This document shows positions 25,572-34,160 of a DNA stretch of 64,000 nucleotides, piece after piece. Position 1 is the first letter of the stretch. Each line of letters opens with the position of its first letter. This DNA comes from Marvinbryantia formatexigens DSM 14469 (GTDB lineage: Bacteria; Bacillota; Clostridia; Lachnospirales; Lachnospiraceae), in assembly GCF_025148285.1 (NCBI RefSeq), contig NZ_CP102268.1, positions 1 to 64,000 on the forward strand, given 5' to 3'. The notes under the pieces are model-generated. The model searched no databases, was not told the origin of the DNA, and was given only the letters and a program-made list of their open reading frames with translations. A program made the position numbers and the translations under genes.

Positions 25572-26189
25572 TTATTTGCCCAGATGATTCAGAATATGAT
25601 TGCGAATCATTTCCATCGCCACCTGATTGTAACCGCCCTCCGGCACAATGATATTGGCGTTCTTTTTGCTCGGCTCCACAAACTGCTCATGCATTGGCTT
25701 AACCGTGTGCAGATACTGGCTGATGACCGAATCCAGGCTGCGGGCGCGCTCCATAACGTCGCGCTGGATTCTGCGGATAATGCGCAAATCGGCATCAGTA
25801 TCCACAAAGATGCGGATATCCATCAAATCGCACAGCTCCTTATTCTCAAAAATCAGAATCCCCTCAACAATAATCACCTGTCCGGGATTGATGATCGCCG
25901 TATCCTTGCTGCGGTTGTGAATGGTGTAATCATACACCGGACACTCCACCGTTTTCCCCTGCCGCAGCAGCTTCAGATGCTCAATCATCAGCTCCGTGTC
26001 GAAGGCGTTCGGATGGTCGTAGTTCAGCCGGCACCTCTCCTCATACGTCATTTCGTCGTGCGGCTTATAATAGTCATCATGCTTTATGACCGTCACGCTC
26101 TCCTGGAGCTGCGCCGCAATCTGATTGGTCAGCGTCGTCTTTCCGCTCCCGGAACCGCCCGCAATGCCAATTACCAGAATATCTCCCAT
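25572..26189 (-). CDS. udk: Uridine kinase
   Basis: Phosphorylates uridine and cytidine in pyrimidine salvage. Seen: Walker A GIAGGSGSGKTTL, HDDYYKPHDEMTYEER, NYDHPNAFDTELM, VIIVEGILIFENKEL and RRIQRDVMERARSLD. ATG 26189 has AAGGAG upstream; the longer frame to 26234 adds a sequence foreign to the family. 205 residues. A sigma-A-like promoter lies 49 bases upstream. Confidence 0.95.
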   Translation of the reverse strand: MGDILVIGIAGGSGSGKTTLTNQIAAQLQESVTVIKHDDYYKPHDEMTYEERCRLNYDHPNAFDTELMIEHLKLLRQGKTVECPVYDYTIHNRSKDTAIINPGQVIIVEGILIFENKELCDLMDIRIFVDTDADLRIIRRIQRDVMERARSLDSVISQYLHTVKPMHEQFVEPSKKNANIIVPEGGYNQVAMEMIRNHILNHLGK

Positions 26190-26237
26190 AATCGTCTCTT
26201 CTCCTTCTGCTTTTGTATTTCCGTCTTCTTTCACTTT

Positions 26238-26266
26238 ATCATAACACTGCCGCAGACATCGTGCAA
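26238..26266 (-). promoter_or_regulatory. Sigma-A-like promoter of udk
   Basis: Minus strand TTGCAC (26266-26261), 17-base spacer, TATGAT (26243-26238). Confidence 0.55.
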
Positions 26267-26472
26267 TCTGTTTTTATAATAGTGATACCAGGGTCAAAAG
26301 TTCGAAAATCCGATGTATGAATGTTTTTGAGGATTCTTTGTAAAAAAAATGTAAAAATCTATGTTTGCTGTCGACAATTTCATACCGAAGGTGTAGGATA
26401 TAAGAGCAGGCTGCTGCCGTGTCATTTTTTCTGATACGGGCATCCTGCCACTATACGCACAAGGAGATTTTT

Positions 26473-27933
26473 ATGAGAAGGAACAGACGAAAACGCATAA
26501 ACCGGCAAAAGCTTGAAAAGCGGCGCTCCTTCCGGAAAAAAGCGCTGATTTTCCTTACCGCGGTCGTCGCGGTCACTGCCGCTGATTTATTATATGTAAA
26601 CTTAATGGACGGACGCTTTTATCATCACACGACCCTGAACGGCTATTCCGTATCCGGCATGACCGCAGAGGAGGTCGTAGAATACCTGAAAGAGCCTTAC
26701 AATTCGCTTATGCTGCGCATCGACGAGCAGGGAGAAACTGTCCTGCAGGCCCCGTTTGATGAAATCGGCTATCAGGTGGATGAGCAGGCGCTCCTTAAGG
26801 CGGTCGAAGACCTGATCAAACGGCAGAGCGCCTTTGTGTACCCCGGCCTTCTTTTCGGCGACCGGTACGGCGCCCGCGTCCCGTTTACCGTAGATGAGGA
26901 AACGTTCTCCTCGGCTGTCTGCGCGGACAGTCTCACAAAACCGCGTGTGACCACCACGGACGCAACGCTGGTGGAGCAGGACGGCGGCTTTGTCATCCAG
27001 CCGGAGGTTTACGGTACCGATTTTGAGGACAGCGATTTGCAGGCGCTGGTAAAGGAAGCCATTGATGAGCAGCTCTCCGGCGGTTCGGCGGATACCACTG
27101 TCACCGTGGAGATTCCGGAAAGCATCTACCGCGTGCCGTCCGTCACGCAGGATGACCCGGACCTTGCGGATACCCTGGCGCTCTATCAGCGGTACTGCGA
27201 TGCCGAGATAACCTACACCTTCGGCGATGTGACGGAGGTGCTCGGCTGGGACACCATCCGCGACTGGATCCTGCCGGATTCCCCGGACGACCCGATCGAT
27301 GAGGAAGCCATATACAATTACGTCTATGCGCTTGCCGGAGAATACGACACCTACGGTCTGCCGCGCACCTTTGAGAGCACCAACCGCGGCACCATGACAA
27401 TCGCATACAACAACTATGGCTATGAAATTGATATTGAGGGAGAGGTCGCCCAGCTGAAGGCGGATATTGCCGCCAATACCGCCACCACGCGCGAGCCCGT
27501 CTACTACCACAGCGGCTACAACCGCAACGGGAAGGATGACTTAAACGGCACCTACGTGGAGGTGGACCTTTCAAACCAGTATCTGTGGTTTTACAAGCAT
27601 GGCGGTCTGGTGGTGGAAAGCGCGATTGTATCCGGCCTTCCGACCGAGGACCGGGCGACGCACGAGGGCGTATTCACCATTCCCTATAAACAGAGCCCGG
27701 CAAATCTTGTCGGACAGGGCGGCGGTCCCGGTGAATCCTGGGATGTTGAAGTGGAATACTGGATGCCGTTCGACGATGGACAGGGACTGCACGACGCCAC
27801 CTGGCAGAGCAGCTTCGGCGGAAACGTTTACCAGTATGCCGGTTCCCACGGCTGCATCAACCTGCCGCTCGATGTGGCGGCCGCTATCTATTATGAAATG
27901 GAAGAAGACGTTGCAATTTTAATCTACAGCTAA
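26473..27933 (+). CDS. L,D-transpeptidase with PG-binding-like domain
   Basis: Envelope enzyme that makes 3-3 peptidoglycan cross-links. Seen: an arginine/lysine-rich cytoplasmic tail, one membrane segment at about residues 23-44 (ALIFLTAVVAVTAADLLYV), two PG_binding_4-type repeats over residues 55-330, then a YkuD domain from about residue 360 with catalytic YAGSHGCINLP near the end. ATG 26473 has AAGGAG upstream. 486 residues, a common Clostridia architecture. The 200 bases upstream hold a GC-rich stem-loop just before the ribosome site. Confidence 0.92.
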   Translation: MRRNRRKRINRQKLEKRRSFRKKALIFLTAVVAVTAADLLYVNLMDGRFYHHTTLNGYSVSGMTAEEVVEYLKEPYNSLMLRIDEQGETVLQAPFDEIGYQVDEQALLKAVEDLIKRQSAFVYPGLLFGDRYGARVPFTVDEETFSSAVCADSLTKPRVTTTDATLVEQDGGFVIQPEVYGTDFEDSDLQALVKEAIDEQLSGGSADTTVTVEIPESIYRVPSVTQDDPDLADTLALYQRYCDAEITYTFGDVTEVLGWDTIRDWILPDSPDDPIDEEAIYNYVYALAGEYDTYGLPRTFESTNRGTMTIAYNNYGYEIDIEGEVAQLKADIAANTATTREPVYYHSGYNRNGKDDLNGTYVEVDLSNQYLWFYKHGGLVVESAIVSGLPTEDRATHEGVFTIPYKQSPANLVGQGGGPGESWDVEVEYWMPFDDGQGLHDATWQSSFGGNVYQYAGSHGCINLPLDVAAAIYYEMEEDVAILIYS

Positions 27934-27934
27934 A

Positions 27935-27973
27935 CAGAACAGGAGCCGCCCGGACGGGGCGGCTCCTGTTCTG
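27935..27973. terminator. Long palindrome after the L,D-transpeptidase
   Basis: 16-base arms CAGAACAGGAGCCGCC and its complement around a 7-base loop. There is no T-tract on the plus strand, so it may act as an RNA-stabilising hairpin rather than a classical terminator. Confidence 0.6.
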
Positions 27974-28063
27974 TCTGCGCAAATGCGCGTTAGGAAAGCT
28001 TTATTATCTTTATTCCCGCAGACTGCAAATCCGGCGCAAACGTCTGCCACGTCCGGCAAATCC

Positions 28064-29023
28064 TCAGGAATTCAGTATCGCCTGCAGCTCTTCAATCATT
28101 TCTTCGTCCTTCAGGCGGAATTTTACTTCCACACGGCGGGAGGCATCCGCGTCCTCCTCCCCGTTTTCATTCAGCACCAGATTGCTGCTGGAATGTCCGT
28201 TTACGGTCAGCTTTTCCTTCAGCGCGTCCTGGTCGTCAGCGTCCAGAAAGCTCTGGCTGATGCCGAGCAGATATTCCGCAACCGCCAGGGAACGGCGCTG
28301 CGAAAGCTCCAGATTGTACTCATAGCCGCCGCTGCTGTCGGTATAGCCGTCGATGATGATTTCGGCAAGATATGGGAAATACTCCTCCTGCATCAGCACG
28401 CTGCAGTAAATCGGCAGCACATTGCCGAGCACCTCCTGCCCCTCCTCTGTCAGCTCCGTCTCGTCATAGTCGAACAGCACGCTGGAATCCATCACCAGGG
28501 AACCGGTCGTCTCGTCGATTTCGACGCTGATGTTATTGTTGGCAAACTCCTGCTTTAGCGCCTCGATGACATCCGCCTTCACACCGATGATTTTATCAAT
28601 CTGCGCCTGCTGGTCGGCAAGCTGTGTGGTCTTTTCATCAAGCGCGCTCTGCTGGCTCGCCAGCGTGGCGCTCTGCTCGTCGAGCTGCGACTGCTGCGTG
28701 GCGAGCTGTTCCGCCAGGGCGTCAAGCTGCGCCTTCTGCGCGGCAAGCAGTTCATCCTGGGACGCAAGCAGCTCATCCTGCGACGCAAGCTGGTTCTGCT
28801 GGTCCGCCATCTGGTCCTCCTGGCTCATAATCTTTTTTGTATATTCATCCTGCAGATACAGCTTTTCATCGCGCTCCTTAATGCTCGCCTCGTAATTTAC
28901 CTGCGCCTGGAAAAGCGAGACGCACATAATCAGCACAAAAAGCAGCAGAACGCCTGCCATCATATCCGAATAGGAGCGCCATACATTGAAACCGCTGTTA
29001 TCCTTCTCTCTGCGTCTTCTCAT
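28064..29023 (-). CDS. ZorB/MotB-like OmpA-domain stator protein
   Basis: 319 residues: a short basic N-terminus, one membrane helix with an aspartate at its start (SYSDMMAGVLLLFVLIM), a glutamine-rich coiled coil with repeats such as SQDELLASQDELLAAQK (about residues 60-145), and a C-terminal OmpA/MotB peptidoglycan-binding domain (IDGYTDSSGGYEYNLELSQR). The aspartate matches the proton/sodium-carrying residue of MotB, TolR and ZorB. It pairs with the upstream ZorA-like gene at 14 bases. Predicted to couple ion flow to rotation or force on a cytoplasmic partner. Confidence 0.85.
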   Translation of the reverse strand: MRRRREKDNSGFNVWRSYSDMMAGVLLLFVLIMCVSLFQAQVNYEASIKERDEKLYLQDEYTKKIMSQEDQMADQQNQLASQDELLASQDELLAAQKAQLDALAEQLATQQSQLDEQSATLASQQSALDEKTTQLADQQAQIDKIIGVKADVIEALKQEFANNNISVEIDETTGSLVMDSSVLFDYDETELTEEGQEVLGNVLPIYCSVLMQEEYFPYLAEIIIDGYTDSSGGYEYNLELSQRRSLAVAEYLLGISQSFLDADDQDALKEKLTVNGHSSSNLVLNENGEEDADASRRVEVKFRLKDEEMIEELQAILNS

Positions 29024-29036
29024 AAATTACCTCACA

Positions 29037-30677
29037 TTACTTATCTCCGCGGAAAATGCCTCTTCCTTTTTTGCGGCTGCTCTCCTTCATGTAAGCGACC
29101 ATCGTCTCCAGAAGCTCCTCCTGGCGCTCTCCCTGCTCCTGCAGCGTTTTCTGGATATCAAGCAGCAGGTCGCGGTTGCTGTTGTTCACCGCCATATTGC
29201 GGATATTTGTCCGGTGTCCGGACTCCGGCGCCGTAACGATATTGTACAGCAGATTCTGCACCTGCTCCATCGTCTTCGCCGTCAGCTTCTGGTACTGCAC
29301 GAATTCCTGCATCCGCTCGTTGTAGCTCTCCACCAGCTTCACGTTTGCTTCGTAGAGATTGCTGTTGTGCTGGCTTGCCGCCGCAAAGCCCTCCACGCTG
29401 ACGCTGGCGGCGCTGACATATTTCTGCATCGCCTGGTTGCACGCCACCCAGAATTTTGCCGAGCTCTGCTCCGCCTCCTGCAGATACGATATCACCTGGC
29501 GGTAATTCTGGTTCAGAGATTCCGAATACTGCTGGTTGGTGTCTATCGTCTGCTGTGCGCTTGTCAGATACTCCTTATGCATGGCGCCCATTTCGCGCAC
29601 CATTCCCTGCATGTTGGTGCTCTCGTTTTCAAAGGTCGTGCGCAGCTCCTGCGCCATATCGTGATAAAGATTCTTCGTATTCTCCGCCAGAGCGTTCTGC
29701 GCCTTCGTCAGCTCCTCCAGCGCCTCGTTGAAATTATCAAACTGAAGCTGGAAGGAGGAACGCATTTTCTGAAGGAAGTCCTCCAGAAGACCGCTTAAAA
29801 GCTCCTCCTGCCCCTTCGCCATCGTCTCTGTGAGAACGTCCATCGACTGATTCATCTTGCGGAAGGAGGGCGTGATAACCTTCTCAAAGCTGTTCGCCAG
29901 ATGCTCGGAGAACTGCTCCGTCATTTTGGCAATCGCCTCGGTCTGCTCGCTCTGGTAGTTTACCATGATATTGCGCGCTTCCGCCTCCGCCGACGGAATC
30001 ACGTAATGATGGAATTTATCGAGGAAGCGCCGCAGGCTGTTCATCAGATCACTGTACGCCGCCTTCGTCCCGTAGCCGAACACCAGCGAAAGCGAAAGCC
30101 CGTAAATGGACGTAAGGAAGGCCACCTTAATACCGTTTACCAGAGAGGTAACAGACGCTGTCATCGCCTCGTAATCGGACGGCTCAAAATTCTTCAGACC
30201 AAATACCAGTCCGATGAAGGTGCCGAGAATACCAAGGCTTGTCAGCACATCCGGTATCAGCTCCACCAGACGCCTGCCAAAAATACTGTCCACCTCATCC
30301 TCATTAATATAATCCTCAATATCTCCGATGCCGCTCTGGCTCTTTCTGATAAAGCCGGTAAATTCATGATAGCGCTCGTCCAGCTCCTCATTTTCAAACA
30401 AATCCTCCGGCAGCGACGCCGGGGAGCTTTCTATGGAATCCACCACATTGAAGGTGTTGTCAATCTCCTCCGCAGCGTTATCAAACGCCCGCTCCAGCTT
30501 TGCCATTTTGCCGAAGCCAAGCACCATCCCCACGATGCAGATAATCACCATCAGCACCAGGAAAGCAAAATTATACAGCATCATATCGAGCGCGCCCCTG
30601 CCGACAAACCAGGTAAACACGATGCACGCCACGATTACCAGCACAAAAAGTACCTTGTCAAACCATTTTCTCCCCAT
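29037..30677 (-). CDS. ZorA/MotA-TolQ-like proton channel with long cytoplasmic tail
   Basis: 546 residues. Membrane helices at about 9-26, 32-55, 139-161 and 184-202; the last two (TSLGILGTFIGLVFGL and FLTSIYGLSLSLVFGYG) are the MotA/TolQ/ExbB core. Residues 210-546 are a long helical tail, the feature separating ZorA from flagellar MotA. No flagellar gene, no TolA/TonB, and no ZorC/D/E gene is adjacent. It is 14 bases after ung, so it is probably transcribed from the hisH promoter. A standalone ZorAB-like motor of unknown role. Confidence 0.82.
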   Translation of the reverse strand: MGRKWFDKVLFVLVIVACIVFTWFVGRGALDMMLYNFAFLVLMVIICIVGMVLGFGKMAKLERAFDNAAEEIDNTFNVVDSIESSPASLPEDLFENEELDERYHEFTGFIRKSQSGIGDIEDYINEDEVDSIFGRRLVELIPDVLTSLGILGTFIGLVFGLKNFEPSDYEAMTASVTSLVNGIKVAFLTSIYGLSLSLVFGYGTKAAYSDLMNSLRRFLDKFHHYVIPSAEAEARNIMVNYQSEQTEAIAKMTEQFSEHLANSFEKVITPSFRKMNQSMDVLTETMAKGQEELLSGLLEDFLQKMRSSFQLQFDNFNEALEELTKAQNALAENTKNLYHDMAQELRTTFENESTNMQGMVREMGAMHKEYLTSAQQTIDTNQQYSESLNQNYRQVISYLQEAEQSSAKFWVACNQAMQKYVSAASVSVEGFAAASQHNSNLYEANVKLVESYNERMQEFVQYQKLTAKTMEQVQNLLYNIVTAPESGHRTNIRNMAVNNSNRDLLLDIQKTLQEQGERQEELLETMVAYMKESSRKKGRGIFRGDK

Positions 30678-30691
30678 TTTTTTACTTCTCC

Positions 30692-31366
30692 TTATACGTT
30701 CTCTATCTGCCAGTCAATCGGCTCGATGCCGTGCTGCTGCAGAAATTTATTCGTCCTGCTGAACGGTCTGCTCCCGAAAAAGCCCCTGTATGCAGAGAGC
30801 GGACTGGGATGGGGCGCTTCCAGAATCAGATGCTGCGGATTATTCAGCATCGCCTTTTTCATCTGCGCCGGCTTTCCCCAGAGGATAAACACGATTGGTC
30901 GGTCCTGTTCATTCAGAATACGGATTGCTGCGTCAGTAAATTCCTCCCAGCCGATGCCGCGGTGGGAATTTGCCTGGTGCGCCCGCACTGTCAGCACGGT
31001 GTTTAAAAGGAGCACACCCTGCTTCGCCCACTTTGTCAGATAACCGTTGTTTGGAATATAGCAGCCGCAGTCATCCTGCAGCTCCTTGTAAATATTTACC
31101 AGCGACGGCGGAATCTCCACGTCCGGCTTTACTGAAAAGCAGAGCCCGTGCGCCTGCCCGTCGCCGTGGTACGGGTCCTGCCCTAAAATAACCACCTTTA
31201 CTTCGGAGAGCGGCGTAAGCGCAAACGCATTGAAAATATCATCCGCCGGCGGAAAAATAAGATGCGTGCGGTATTCCTCGTTTACTGTCTGGTACAGTTT
31301 TTTATAATATGGCTTGGAAAACTCCGGCTTCAGCGGAGCCAGCCAGTCATTCGAAATCGGTGGCAT
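30692..31366 (-). CDS. ung: Uracil-DNA glycosylase (family 1)
   Basis: Removes uracil from DNA. Seen: the active-site motif VVILGQDPYHGDGQAHGLCF, LLLNTVLTVRAHQANSHRG, VFILWGKPAQ and the HPSPLSAYRGFFG loop. 224 residues. Starts 10 bases after hisF with GAGGGG upstream. Confidence 0.97.
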   Translation of the reverse strand: MPPISNDWLAPLKPEFSKPYYKKLYQTVNEEYRTHLIFPPADDIFNAFALTPLSEVKVVILGQDPYHGDGQAHGLCFSVKPDVEIPPSLVNIYKELQDDCGCYIPNNGYLTKWAKQGVLLLNTVLTVRAHQANSHRGIGWEEFTDAAIRILNEQDRPIVFILWGKPAQMKKAMLNNPQHLILEAPHPSPLSAYRGFFGSRPFSRTNKFLQQHGIEPIDWQIENV

Positions 31367-31376
31367 ACTCTTCCCC

Positions 31377-32138
31377 TCACATTCTTACCGAAACATTTCT
31401 GCTCTGCAGATATTTCTTTACTTCCTGTATTTCCAGCTCCTTATAATGAAACAGCGAAGCGGCAAGCGCCGCGTCTGCGCCTCCTTTTGTCAGCGCGTCG
31501 TAAAAATGTTCCATCGTACCTGCGCCGCCGGAGGCAATCACCGGAACGGAAACCGCATCGGCGATGGCGCGCGTGAGAGCGATATCATATCCCGCCTTCG
31601 TGCCGTCGCAGTCCATGCTGGTGAGCAGAATCTCTCCGGCTCCCAGACGGCAGACCTTCTCTGCCCACTCGATGGCATCGATACCAACATCTATCCTGCC
31701 GCCGTTTTTATAAATATTCCAACCGCTTCCGTCCTCCCTGCGTCTCGCGTCGATGGCAACGACCACGCACTGGCTCCCGAATTTATCCGCCGCCTCGCTG
31801 ATCAGCTCCGGTCGGTTGATGGCGGAAGAATTTATGGATATTTTATCCGCACCCTCCCGCAATAATACCTTAAAATCCTCCACAGTGCGGATACCGCCCC
31901 CTACGGTAAAGGGGATAAACACCCGCTCGGCAACTCTGCGCACCATATCGACCACCGTGCCGCGCTTGTCGGAAGAAGCGGTAATATCAAGGAAAACAAG
32001 CTCGTCCGCGCCCGCCTCGTCATATGCCGCCGCAATCTCCACCGGGTCGCCCGCGTCCCGCAGATTTACAAAATTGACGCCCTTTACTACCCTGCCATTA
32101 TGCACATCCAGGCAGGGAATGATTCTCTTCGTAAACAT
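31377..32138 (-). CDS. hisF: Imidazole glycerol phosphate synthase subunit HisF
   Basis: Cyclase subunit of histidine biosynthesis. Seen: [40 protein letters not shown] and [12 protein letters not shown], with both catalytic aspartates. 253 residues. Follows hisH with no gap. Confidence 0.97.
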   Translation of the reverse strand: MFTKRIIPCLDVHNGRVVKGVNFVNLRDAGDPVEIAAAYDEAGADELVFLDITASSDKRGTVVDMVRRVAERVFIPFTVGGGIRTVEDFKVLLREGADKISINSSAINRPELISEAADKFGSQCVVVAIDARRREDGSGWNIYKNGGRIDVGIDAIEWAEKVCRLGAGEILLTSMDCDGTKAGYDIALTRAIADAVSVPVIASGGAGTMEHFYDALTKGGADAALAASLFHYKELEIQEVKKYLQSRNVSVRM

Positions 32139-32756
32139 TTACTGCTCCTCCCCGGCTTCCGTGAAATTTTTCAGTATCTGCAGTCCCGCACGGCTGCTCT
32201 TCTCCGGATGGAACTGACAGGCGAACACATTATCCTTTTCCACCGACGCGTGGATATGAACGCCGTATTCCGTGGACGCCGTCACGATGTCTTCATCGCG
32301 CGCCTTTAAATAATAGGAATGCACAAAATAGACGTACGTTTCCGGAGGCATACCGGCAAACAGCCGCCCCGGATGGTCGAACCGCAGCGAATTCCAGCCG
32401 ATATGCGGCACCTTCAGTCCCTCTTTTTCCGGAATGCGCAGAATTTCACCCGGCAGAATACCAAGCCCCTCCACGCCCGGAGATTCCTCGCTGCGCTCAA
32501 ATAAAAGCTGCAGACCGAGACAGATGCCGAGAAACGGCTTTTTCTGCTCCACTACCTCACGGATGACCGGCACCAGGTCATATTCTCTCAGCTTCTGCAT
32601 GGCATCGCCAAAGGAACCGACACCCGGCAGAATCACCTTATCTGCGCGCAGAATCTCCTGCGCGTCCCTGGTGACGCAGGCTTCATTTTCCAGAAACTGC
32701 AGTGCCTTATATACACTCTTCAGATTACCAGCATCGTAGTCAATAATTGCTATCAC
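32139..32756 (-). CDS. hisH: Imidazole glycerol phosphate synthase subunit HisH
   Basis: Glutaminase subunit. Seen: IIDYDAGNLKSV, the nucleophile motif PFLGICLGLQLLFE, FVHSYYLK and CQFHPEKSSRAGLQIL. The start is placed at GTG 32756 because GGGAGG lies seven bases before it; the upstream ATG at 32771 would contain that ribosome site within the coding sequence. 205 residues. Only hisH and hisF of the pathway are here. Confidence 0.95.
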   Translation of the reverse strand: MIAIIDYDAGNLKSVYKALQFLENEACVTRDAQEILRADKVILPGVGSFGDAMQKLREYDLVPVIREVVEQKKPFLGICLGLQLLFERSEESPGVEGLGILPGEILRIPEKEGLKVPHIGWNSLRFDHPGRLFAGMPPETYVYFVHSYYLKARDEDIVTASTEYGVHIHASVEKDNVFACQFHPEKSSRAGLQILKNFTEAGEEQ

Positions 32757-32801
32757 GTTTTTTCCTCCCATGAACGGGTAATTTTTGTCAGAAAATGGCA
32801 T

Positions 32802-32859
32802 AAGGGAGCGCATTTTGTCTGCACTCCCTTAGTTTAACACATTTCTTTTTAACTTACAA
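32802..32859 (-). promoter_or_regulatory. Promoter and leader hairpin of hisH
   Basis: Minus strand TTGTAA (32859-32854), 17 bases, TAAACT (32836-32831), followed at once by a hairpin with AAGGGAG and CTCCCTT arms (32830-32802). The hairpin lacks a T-tract, so a leader structure or weak end for the upstream gene is likelier than a strong terminator. Confidence 0.45.
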
Positions 32860-32863
32860 CGAT

Positions 32864-33505
32864 TTACATACGGGAATATCCATAACTGTTTACAATGGCA
32901 TCCAGCTTCTGGTTTGCCCTGCACATCGGGCACTCCGTCGCATGATACATCTTATAGTCGGGAATATCCTCCGCCGTAAACAGGGAGCTTACCTTTACCC
33001 CGTCTACCTCGCCGGTTGCACTGAACAGCGCCGCTGCGCCCTCCACAATGCCCCCATAGTAACGGATGCACTCTACCGCACGCTTGATGGTGATGCCGGT
33101 GGACGCCGTGGCGAGCATCAGCAGCACATGCTTATCTCTTATCATGCCCTGCATATTGTCACGGAAAATCAACTGACCGCCGGTATGTATCTCCGGAGAA
33201 ACCACGTACATAGTCTTATGGGAGTTCATCGACATAATGCCGTTTCTGGTAAGCTGCTCCGCCAGATAAGCGCCGATAATCTCGCAGCCGTCCATGCAGA
33301 CAATCGTATCGATGTAGGTGGTGTTCTCGTAGTTGCGTGCCAGGATTCTGGCTGCGCCCTCCGCCTCGCTCTTGCGCGCCTTTAAAAAGGTCATGTCCAC
33401 GTAATAGTTAATGTGGGAGTGATTGGTTACAAAATGTCCCGGAATGACCCGAAGCACAACATTGCTGTCTGTCTTTGATGGTATTCTGATAACTCTGGAT
33501 TCCAT
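32864..33505 (-). CDS. Type I phosphoribosyltransferase-like protein
   Basis: 213 residues resembling orotate phosphoribosyltransferase-related proteins. Seen: DTIVCMDGCEIIGAYLAEQL and a PRPP-loop-like LLMLATASTGITIKRAVECI, in which the usual two acidic residues before the loop are missing. The C-terminus holds CPMCRANQKLDA, a possible half metal site. ATG 33505 has GGAGGG upstream. The loss of the acidic PRPP-binding pair suggests a regulatory or altered role. It has its own strong promoter. Confidence 0.75.
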   Translation of the reverse strand: MESRVIRIPSKTDSNVVLRVIPGHFVTNHSHINYYVDMTFLKARKSEAEGAARILARNYENTTYIDTIVCMDGCEIIGAYLAEQLTRNGIMSMNSHKTMYVVSPEIHTGGQLIFRDNMQGMIRDKHVLLMLATASTGITIKRAVECIRYYGGIVEGAAALFSATGEVDGVKVSSLFTAEDIPDYKMYHATECPMCRANQKLDAIVNSYGYSRM

Positions 33506-33537
33506 ATGTGCCCTCCTGTGTGAGTTCTTTTGTGAAT

Positions 33538-33565
33538 AGTATACCATATGTGTGCAAAAATACAA
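33538..33565 (-). promoter_or_regulatory. Sigma-A promoter of the PRTase-like gene
   Basis: Minus strand TTGTAT (33565-33560), 16-base spacer, TATACT (33543-33538), 33 bases before the start codon. Confidence 0.65.
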
Positions 33566-33608
33566 TCATTTTTCAGCAAATTATGCAAACTTTTGGTAAC
33601 TCCTACGT

Positions 33609-34160
33609 TCAGGACTCTTCATCCGCTGCAGAGCCGCATAAATCTGTCAGATACCTGACCGGAAGCTCACTGACACAGATGCTCCGCTCTGCCAGCTCCT
33701 CCGGCGCCTGCGCCAGCTTGCTGTGTACGCGCACGAGCGTCGCCTTCTGGTTAAGGAGCGCGGTTTTCTCAAACGGCAGGCGGATGACGGACGGGTAGGC
33801 CAGCCCCACGCCCAGCTCCAGAATGCAGAGCTTCTTTCCGATGGTCGAGGCGAGCCAGTTCCGGTAAAACTGCCACTGCGGCAGATATGCCGACTCGTCA
33901 TAGTTTTCCATCGTCACCACATTGCCCGCCGCCTCGCTTCCGCAGGGCGCGACAATAAAAAACTTATTCAGCTGCGATTCATATATCAGATCGTCCGTGT
34001 TTACCGTCACCGCAAACCACGGCTTTCCGGAAACCAGCTTTGCCAGGATATTGTACGCCTTTATGATATCCTCCTTTGCCGCCTTCTTTTCCGTAAATTC
34101 ATCGCCAATGCCAATCAGCACCACATCAGCGTTTTCGATTACCTTCTGTATCTCCTGCAT
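33609..34160 (-). CDS. Sir2-fold-like protein lacking standard catalytic residues
   Basis: 183 residues. The C-terminal half (LCILELGVGLAYPSVIRLPF, then NQKATLVRVH) and the middle FAVTVNTDDLIY match the Rossmann-core signatures of Sir2 proteins, particularly the class-M (SirTM-type) group. The N-terminal GAGxS loop reads IGIGDEFTEKK and no catalytic histidine is apparent, so NAD-dependent catalysis is doubtful. It starts directly after the histidine kinase stop codon and is the third gene of the response regulator-kinase operon. Function unknown. Confidence 0.6.
   Translation of the reverse strand: MQEIQKVIENADVVLIGIGDEFTEKKAAKEDIIKAYNILAKLVSGKPWFAVTVNTDDLIYESQLNKFFIVAPCGSEAAGNVVTMENYDESAYLPQWQFYRNWLASTIGKKLCILELGVGLAYPSVIRLPFEKTALLNQKATLVRVHSKLAQAPEELAERSICVSELPVRYLTDLCGSAADEES

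Noticed and set aside
26602-27510. 302-codon minus-strand frame opposite the L,D-transpeptidase
   Set aside because: Antisense shadow of a well-supported gene.
27935-27973. Insertion-sequence end or attachment site
   Set aside because: A simple palindrome directly after a stop codon without partner copy or mobile gene nearby; hairpin is the better explanation.
28064-30677. Complete Zorya defence system
   Set aside because: No ZorC, ZorD or ZorE-like gene within the window; only the motor pair is present.
29901-31043. 380-codon plus-strand frame
   Set aside because: Spans the antisense of zorA-like and ung genes across their junction, so cannot be a real gene.
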